Positions 6,949-10,436 of a stretch of DNA of 10,436 bases are shown in pieces. The notes beneath the pieces are model-generated. The model made no database searches. It was not told the origin of the DNA and worked only from the letters and a program-made list of their open reading frames with translations. The stretch is from Cytophagales bacterium (GTDB lineage: Bacteria; Bacteroidota; Bacteroidia; Cytophagales; Amoebophilaceae): assembly GCA_022360235.1 (NCBI GenBank), contig JAKSDE010000149.1, forward strand, positions 1 to 10,436. Reading direction: 5' to 3'. Positions within the stretch are counted from its first letter, which is position 1. Each line of letters begins with the position of its first letter. The position numbers and the translations under genes were made by a program.

Positions 6949-7073
6949 GGGGGCTGTAGAAAATACCCCTTTTCCAGCAAAAAGTTGCTCTACCTCCTTG
7001 AAACCGTATTTGAATATAAGCAAGGAAACAATGACTGATTTGAAGCAATTCCTGCCTAGTTTTCTACAGCTCC
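6949..7073 (-). mobile_element. Decayed IS/MITE-like element B (about 125 bp)
   Basis: Inverted ends: GGGGGCTGTAGAAAA (6949-6963) and TTTTCTACAGCTCC (7060-7073), the reverse complement of GGAGCTGTAGAAAA. The - strand near the left end encodes YGFKEVEQLFAGKGVFSTAP and then a stop, so a transposase C-terminus reads into the terminal repeat. Element A at 758-854 encodes a similar peptide on the + strand. The element is too short for a functional transposase and is probably an internal-deletion derivative. No clean target duplication was seen; TA lies near both ends but not at the same offset. Confidence 0.55.
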
Positions 7074-7401
7074 TCTAAAAGCCATTTTTCAAAGGCGGAT
7101 CTTTGGATAGGTGTTTCCTATAACAAAGCAGGCGTAAGTTGCTCGTGAACTATCGTTTAACCTTATCATGGCTGATACTAGGTTGGTGATCCGCATAATA
7201 AGTTTGTGTCATTGGTATGCAAGCTAAGCAAAATTCGCTGTAATCTAGGCAAGCTATTTTTTTATACCCATAAACTTTATTTTTGATTTTACCTAAAGTT
7301 AACTCAAATCACTCTTCTTGCGTAAGTCCTGCATGTATTTAATGACAAAATAAAGAAGGTAGATAAAAGTGTACTATAGAAAAGCATAATTTAATTAGTC
7401 A

Positions 7402-7884
7402 ATGGAAAATTATACTAAATACACCCCTTTGATACTGATTGTGTTATTTATAACGGGTATAACTTTTTTAGTACAATATCCATTCAATGCCTTTTCATGG
7501 AATATTTGGATGAGACACTTTATGGCAGGGTTTTTTATTGTATTTTCATTTTTCAAAATACTTGATTTAAAAGGATTTGTTAATACTTATGTTCTATATG
7601 ATTTTATTACTAAAAAATATAAGGCATGGGGATATATTTACCCATTTATTGAATTGAGTTTAGGTATAGCATATTTAATTGAAAATGTTTCTAATATAAT
7701 AAATTTTATTACTATAATACTATTGAGCATAAGTATTACGGGGGTAATAAAGAGTGTTATTAGTAAAAATAAAATAAAATGCGCATGTTTAGGGAATATT
7801 TTCAATCTACCTATGAGTATAGTTACTATTATTGAAAATTTAATAATGATTTTTATGGCTATATGTATGCTTGTGATGAATTAG
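7402..7884 (+). CDS. MauE/DoxX-like redox-associated membrane protein
   Basis: A 160-residue protein with five predicted membrane segments (about 8-25, 40-60, 77-95, 100-118, 139-157). Features match the MauE/DoxX-type membrane proteins of Bacteroidota: 'MRHFMAGFFIVFSFFKILDLKGF' (37-59), 'WGYIYPFIELSLGIAYL' (76-92) and 'KIKCACLGNIFNLPMS' (124-139) with a Cys-x-Cys pair (127, 129). Family members are thought to support thiol redox or maturation of partner proteins and are often found beside metal-handling genes on mobile segments; none is beside it here. My hand count of 7441-7860 gives about 24% G+C, far below the neighbours, and it lies between 37-bp direct repeats, so it is probably recently acquired. 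The frame is intact, with no internal stop or frameshift. Exact biochemical role unknown. Confidence 0.75.
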   Translation: MENYTKYTPLILIVLFITGITFLVQYPFNAFSWNIWMRHFMAGFFIVFSFFKILDLKGFVNTYVLYDFITKKYKAWGYIYPFIELSLGIAYLIENVSNIINFITIILLSISITGVIKSVISKNKIKCACLGNIFNLPMSIVTIIENLIMIFMAICMLVMN

Positions 7885-7889
7885 ATAAT

Positions 7890-7926
7890 TAGTCGGCCCT
7901 TCATAACGCTCGATGGTGCTATTTTT
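7890..7926. repeat. 37-bp direct repeat, copy 2
   Basis: Starts TAGTCGGCCCTTC and ends GATGGTGCTATTTTT; 36 of 37 bases match copy 1 at 6872-6908. It begins six bases after the stop of the membrane-protein gene and ends about 70 bases before the FAD oxidoreductase start. It may be a target or recombination scar that brought in the intervening kilobase, or a dispersed repeat. Confidence 0.9.
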
Positions 7927-7932
7927 GATGCG

Positions 7933-7962
7933 TTTGGCAGCAGGCTAACTATATTAAGTTTA
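7933..7962 (+). promoter_or_regulatory. Candidate Bacteroidota promoter for the FAD oxidoreductase gene
   Basis: TTTG at 7933-7936, an 18-base spacer and TAAGTTTA at 7955-7962 (seven of eight positions of TAnnTTTG). This matches the -33/-7 architecture of the Bacteroidota primary sigma factor and would give a transcript start near 7969, about 25 bases before the ATG at 7995. It lies just downstream of direct repeat copy 2. Confidence 0.4.
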
Positions 7963-7994
7963 AAAATCGAATACACCTCTTCTTGAACATACAG

Positions 7995-9068
7995 ATGCTA
8001 GACTTTCTCATTGTAGGCCAAGGAATCGCTGGTTCCATACTTGCGTTGCAACTACTGAAAAGGGGCAAAAGCATTGTCGTGATTAATAACAACCAAGCCC
8101 ACACAGCCTCCAAAGTCGCAACAGGAATTTATAATCCGATTACCGGTAGGAAGATGGTAATGAGCTGGAAGGCAACGATATTGCTTCCCTACCTTGAAAA
8201 CTTTTATCAAGCGATGGAGCGAACGCTTGGTGCAAGCTTCTTACATCCACTACCTATGTTCCGACCATTTTTAACTTTACAAGAACAAAAGGAATGGAGG
8301 ACTAAGGTTTTGGAAAATGGCTATCTTTCTTTTGTAGAGGCAATAGTCAATGACGAGTACCACCAAGAAAATGTTGTGAATCAACATGGAGGTGTCGTCT
8401 TAAAACAGACAGGCTACCTTAATATCCCTTTATTTCTCAATGCTACTAGGAGCTATCTAAAGGTACACAACGCCTATATAGAAGGTAGTTTTGTCTATAA
8501 TAAAATTCGCTTCCACAGCAAAAGCGTCACCTATCAAACTATGAAAGCCCGAAAAATAATTTTTTGTGAAGGAATACAAGCAAAGCAAAATCCTTTTTTT
8601 AACTGGTTGCCTTTCCGCCTTGTCAAGGGAGAACTTCTATCGGTTATACTCCCCAAGCCGATCAACGTTATTTATAATAGAGGCGTTTTTGTTTTACCAG
8701 TAGGTGCTAACAAGGCTACTATTGGCGCTACCTATGATTGGCACGACTTATCATGCACTCCTACAGAAAAGGCAAGAAACACTTTAGAAGAAAAGTTAAC
8801 TAACTTGCTCAAACTGCCTTATGAAGTAGTGGACCACAAGGCAGGGATCCGCCCTGCTACCCTTGATAGAAGGCCCTTCATAGGCTTACATCCGCAGTAT
8901 CCACACGTGGGTATATTTAATGGCCTAGGAACGAAAGGGGTCTCGCTGGCGCCTTACCTTTCAGAAGTCTTTGTCAATTATTTATTATCTCACGGTGCGC
9001 TGCCAGCAGCAGTGCAGCTAAATAGCGTTAAGCGTGCATTGTATAAAACTAAATTGAAACGCTCATAA
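7995..9068 (+). CDS. FAD-dependent oxidoreductase, DAO (D-amino acid oxidase-like) family
   Basis: A 357-residue flavoprotein. The N-terminus 'MLDFLIVGQGIAGSILALQLLKRG' is the FAD-binding Rossmann motif (GxGxxG at residues 8-13), followed by 'ATGIYNPITGRK', a DAO-family segment near the flavin. The C-terminal block 'AGIRPATLDRRPFIG' (about 283-297) and 'NGLGTKGVSLAPYLSE' (about 309-324) is the second conserved FAD-contact region of glycine/D-amino acid oxidases. Likely cytoplasmic. The substrate is unknown; Bacteroidota carry many such proteins annotated only as FAD-dependent oxidoreductases. An in-frame TTG at 7983 would add MNIQ, but the ATG at 7995 puts the Rossmann strand right at the start as usual. 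No MnmC methyltransferase domain is fused. FAD would be supplied by RibF. Confidence 0.85.
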   Translation: MLDFLIVGQGIAGSILALQLLKRGKSIVVINNNQAHTASKVATGIYNPITGRKMVMSWKATILLPYLENFYQAMERTLGASFLHPLPMFRPFLTLQEQKEWRTKVLENGYLSFVEAIVNDEYHQENVVNQHGGVVLKQTGYLNIPLFLNATRSYLKVHNAYIEGSFVYNKIRFHSKSVTYQTMKARKIIFCEGIQAKQNPFFNWLPFRLVKGELLSVILPKPINVIYNRGVFVLPVGANKATIGATYDWHDLSCTPTEKARNTLEEKLTNLLKLPYEVVDHKAGIRPATLDRRPFIGLHPQYPHVGIFNGLGTKGVSLAPYLSEVFVNYLLSHGALPAAVQLNSVKRALYKTKLKRS

Positions 9069-9103
9069 ACAAAACACTTACACGTAAGTATCTAGATTTT
9101 AGC

Positions 9104-9111
9104 TATCTTTG
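9104..9111 (+). promoter_or_regulatory. yicC: Candidate Bacteroidota -7 element for yicC
   Basis: TATCTTTG matches TAnnTTTG exactly, in the 97-base gap between the oxidoreductase gene and yicC, about 54 bases before the yicC ATG. No TTTG is found at the expected -33 distance; TTA at 9078-9080 is the nearest. Plausible as a separate yicC promoter. Confidence 0.4.
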
Positions 9112-9165
9112 TTTTGCCTAGAAAATCAATGCACTACGCAACGAACTCCACATAACTAAAATCCT

Positions 9166-10044
9166 ATGCCGACATCTATGACAGGATATGGTAGGGCTGA
9201 TTTTGAAGATGAAAAATTACGAATCACCATAGAAGTCAAGTCTTTAAACGCAAAATACATTGACATTAGCCTCAGCCTTCCTAAAGGTTTTTCAGAGAAG
9301 GAAATCGCTCTGAGAAATTTGGTAACCACGCAACTTAAGCGTGGCAAGATAGCACTGCTTGTTAGTTACCAAAGAAAGGAGGAAGCAAGTCCTAAAACAA
9401 AAATTAATGAAAGAATTTTTAAAACTTATTATAAAACCCTTCAAGCACTTGCTGATGAAGTAGGAGATACTTCTTCCCCTCTTTTTAGTTTAGTACTACA
9501 AGTCCCAGAAGTGATTACTGACAATACTGACAATACAACAGTAAAAGAAGATTGGTGCATTATTGAAAAAGTGATCAAAGAAGCTCTTCAGCGATGTGCT
9601 CAGGCTAGACAGGAAGAAGGTAAAGTACTTGCTACAAAGCTTTCAACCTATGCACGGACAATAAGACACTACTTGCAAGAAGTTGCACAATTAGACACCC
9701 CAAGAATAGACACTATCAGAGAAAAACTTTATGAAAAAGTTAGGGCATTAGCTATAGAAGAACAGCTCGATGAAAATAGGTTTGAACAAGAACTTATTTA
9801 TTATCTAGAGAAATTAGATATTAGCGAAGAGAAAGTACGGCTAGAAAAACATCTAGCATATTTTGAAGAGGTGATGGAGAATGGTAGTTCAGAAGGGAAA
9901 AAACTAGGTTTTATTGCTCAAGAAATAGGAAGAGAAATTAACACTATCGGTGCCAAAGCCAAGGATGCAGCCATTCAGAAAAATGTTATTTTGATGAAAG
10001 ACGAGTTGGAGAGAATTAGAGAACAGCTACAGAATATTTTGTAG
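9166..10044 (+). CDS. yicC: YicC/YloC family endoribonuclease
   Basis: A 292-residue protein of the YicC family. E. coli YicC has been shown to be an endoribonuclease acting in small-RNA turnover. The hallmark start 'SMTGYGRADF' (residues 4-13) opens the YicC N-terminal domain (to about 155). The C-terminal DUF1732 domain (about 207-292) holds 'LEKLDISEEKVRLEKHL' and the signature 'LGFIAQEIGREINTIGAKA' (247-265), ending 'REQLQNIL'. Length and both ends match the family, so the gene looks intact. A short repetitive codon stretch encodes DNTDNT (119-124). In many bacteria, including Bacteroidota, yicC is followed by gmk (guanylate kinase). Here the stop at 10042-10044 is followed only by about 64 bases and then a group II intron. 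It is preceded by a perfect -7 box (9104-9111). Confidence 0.92.
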   Translation: MPTSMTGYGRADFEDEKLRITIEVKSLNAKYIDISLSLPKGFSEKEIALRNLVTTQLKRGKIALLVSYQRKEEASPKTKINERIFKTYYKTLQALADEVGDTSSPLFSLVLQVPEVITDNTDNTTVKEDWCIIEKVIKEALQRCAQARQEEGKVLATKLSTYARTIRHYLQEVAQLDTPRIDTIREKLYEKVRALAIEEQLDENRFEQELIYYLEKLDISEEKVRLEKHLAYFEEVMENGSSEGKKLGFIAQEIGREINTIGAKAKDAAIQKNVILMKDELERIREQLQNIL

Positions 10045-10094
10045 GAGGGCTGCACTGCTTCATTTATTAGCCATGGCAGACTACCGATTCGTTC

Positions 10095-10108
10095 GAGTTC
10101 TTGGTTCC
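10095..10108. repeat. Third copy of the 14-bp repeat, adjoining the right intron
   Basis: GAGTTCTTGGTTCC, 13 of 14 identical to the unit at 6917-6930. It ends exactly where the predicted group II intron begins (GTGTG at 10109), so it would include the 5' exon bases recognised by the intron (IBS1/IBS2). Confidence 0.55.
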
Positions 10109-10436
10109 GTGTGTCACGAAGTAGAGAACGAAAACGTTCTTTGCCTGCTGTAAATGAGATGGCGGTGGGCCCGCCGTAAGCGCTTTATAGGAAGAGCTTA
10201 CAAACTGCCTGGCAGGTGCTGTGGTAAAGAGCCATGGTACTGAGCGTGTCAGGAAAAGGCCTACAAGATAGGTCAGGTGAGGTCGGATAAGAAGGGGGGG
10301 TTACCACCACCCCCTCTCCTTAGAACATAGCGGGCTAGTTTCCCAGCACTAGGCTCAAGCCTCTTTGCGCTCGATCATGATCGTGAGCCAGCGGGCAACA
10401 CTAGTATTATTATGGACTTGACGGTGACAGTTGGGG
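10109..10436 (+). mobile_element. Group II intron, 5' part (domain I), truncated by window edge
   Basis: GTGTG at 10109-10113 matches the group II 5' consensus GUGYG. The following 320 bases are GC-richer than the genes, carry no coding signal and are full of short helices typical of domain I. Examples are AGAACG-AAAA-CGTTCT (10125-10140), GGCGG/CCGCC (10161-10175), CTGCC-T-GGCAG (10205-10215), a GGGGG/CCCCC hairpin (10296-10314) and the self-complementary CGATCATGATCG (10372-10383). The intron runs off the right edge, so EBS sites, the reverse transcriptase and domains V/VI are not visible. It has the same orientation as the intron 3' end at the left edge and may be another copy of the same family. 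The exact 5' boundary is inferred from the consensus only. Confidence 0.72.

Larger units (their letters stand above)
6875..7401. other. Accessory intergenic region with repeats and IS debris
   Basis: More than 500 bases without an intact gene. In order it holds the rest of direct repeat copy 1, two tandem 14-bp units (6917-6944), decayed element B (6949-7073), and about 330 bases with no recognisable coding content. Sequences resembling the Bacteroidota -7 box occur at 7199-7206 (TAAGTTTG) and 7278-7285 (TATTTTTG), but neither has a well-spaced -33 TTTG. Either could serve the downstream membrane-protein gene; neither is convincing. Confidence 0.55.

Noticed and set aside
1..10436. CRISPR array, tRNA/rRNA genes, toxin-antitoxin or defence systems
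   Set aside because: Looked for on both strands; no regularly spaced repeats, tRNA-like cloverleaf or recognisable defence proteins were found.

Overview
The window looks like chromosomal DNA of an AT-rich member of the Bacteroidota. The evidence is the FtsX / DUF3098 / TruB / RibF gene order, DUF3098 itself, a Bacteroidota-style DusB and YicC, weak or absent Shine-Dalgarno sequences, and two plausible promoters of the Bacteroidota type (TAnnTTTG). Decayed insertion sequences, a broken Rpn-type transposase tail, group II intron ends and long gene-free stretches suggest a host-associated lineage with relaxed selection. Relatives of Amoebophilus/Cardinium (Amoebophilaceae) fit well, but that placement is inference.

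Layout. Positions 1-234 hold the 3' end of a group II intron, with a textbook domain V and a domain VI with a bulged branch-point A. It runs straight into the frameshifted tail of an Rpn-family (PD-(D/E)XK) transposase gene (235-356). Positions 357-1038 carry no intact gene but include a small decayed IS remnant (758-854). Then follows a compact + strand cluster: ftsX (1039-1932), a DUF3098 membrane protein (1934-2155), truB (2172-2903) and ribF (2917-3867). The uppP gene that commonly sits between DUF3098 and truB in this phylum is absent. A CPBP membrane protease lies on the - strand (3918-4880), divergent from a dusB-eamA pair (4989-6874) that overlaps by one base.

Positions 6872-7926 form an accessory patch. 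A 37-bp direct repeat (36/37 identical) brackets tandem 14-bp repeats, a second decayed IS remnant and a MauE/DoxX-like membrane protein gene of very low G+C (about 24% by hand count, against roughly 37-43% in sampled lines of its neighbours). After the patch come a DAO-type FAD oxidoreductase (7995-9068) and yicC (9166-10044). From about 10109 to the right edge is the 5' part of a second group II intron, on the same strand as the left one. It lies where gmk would usually follow yicC.

The core genes cover divisome and cell-wall hydrolase control (FtsX), tRNA modification (TruB, DusB), flavin cofactor synthesis (RibF, which supplies FMN to DusB and FAD to the oxidoreductase), RNA turnover (YicC) and membrane transport or proteolysis. 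I see no CRISPR array, rRNA, tRNA or recognisable defence island. The unusual content is mobile-element archaeology rather than a clear new system.
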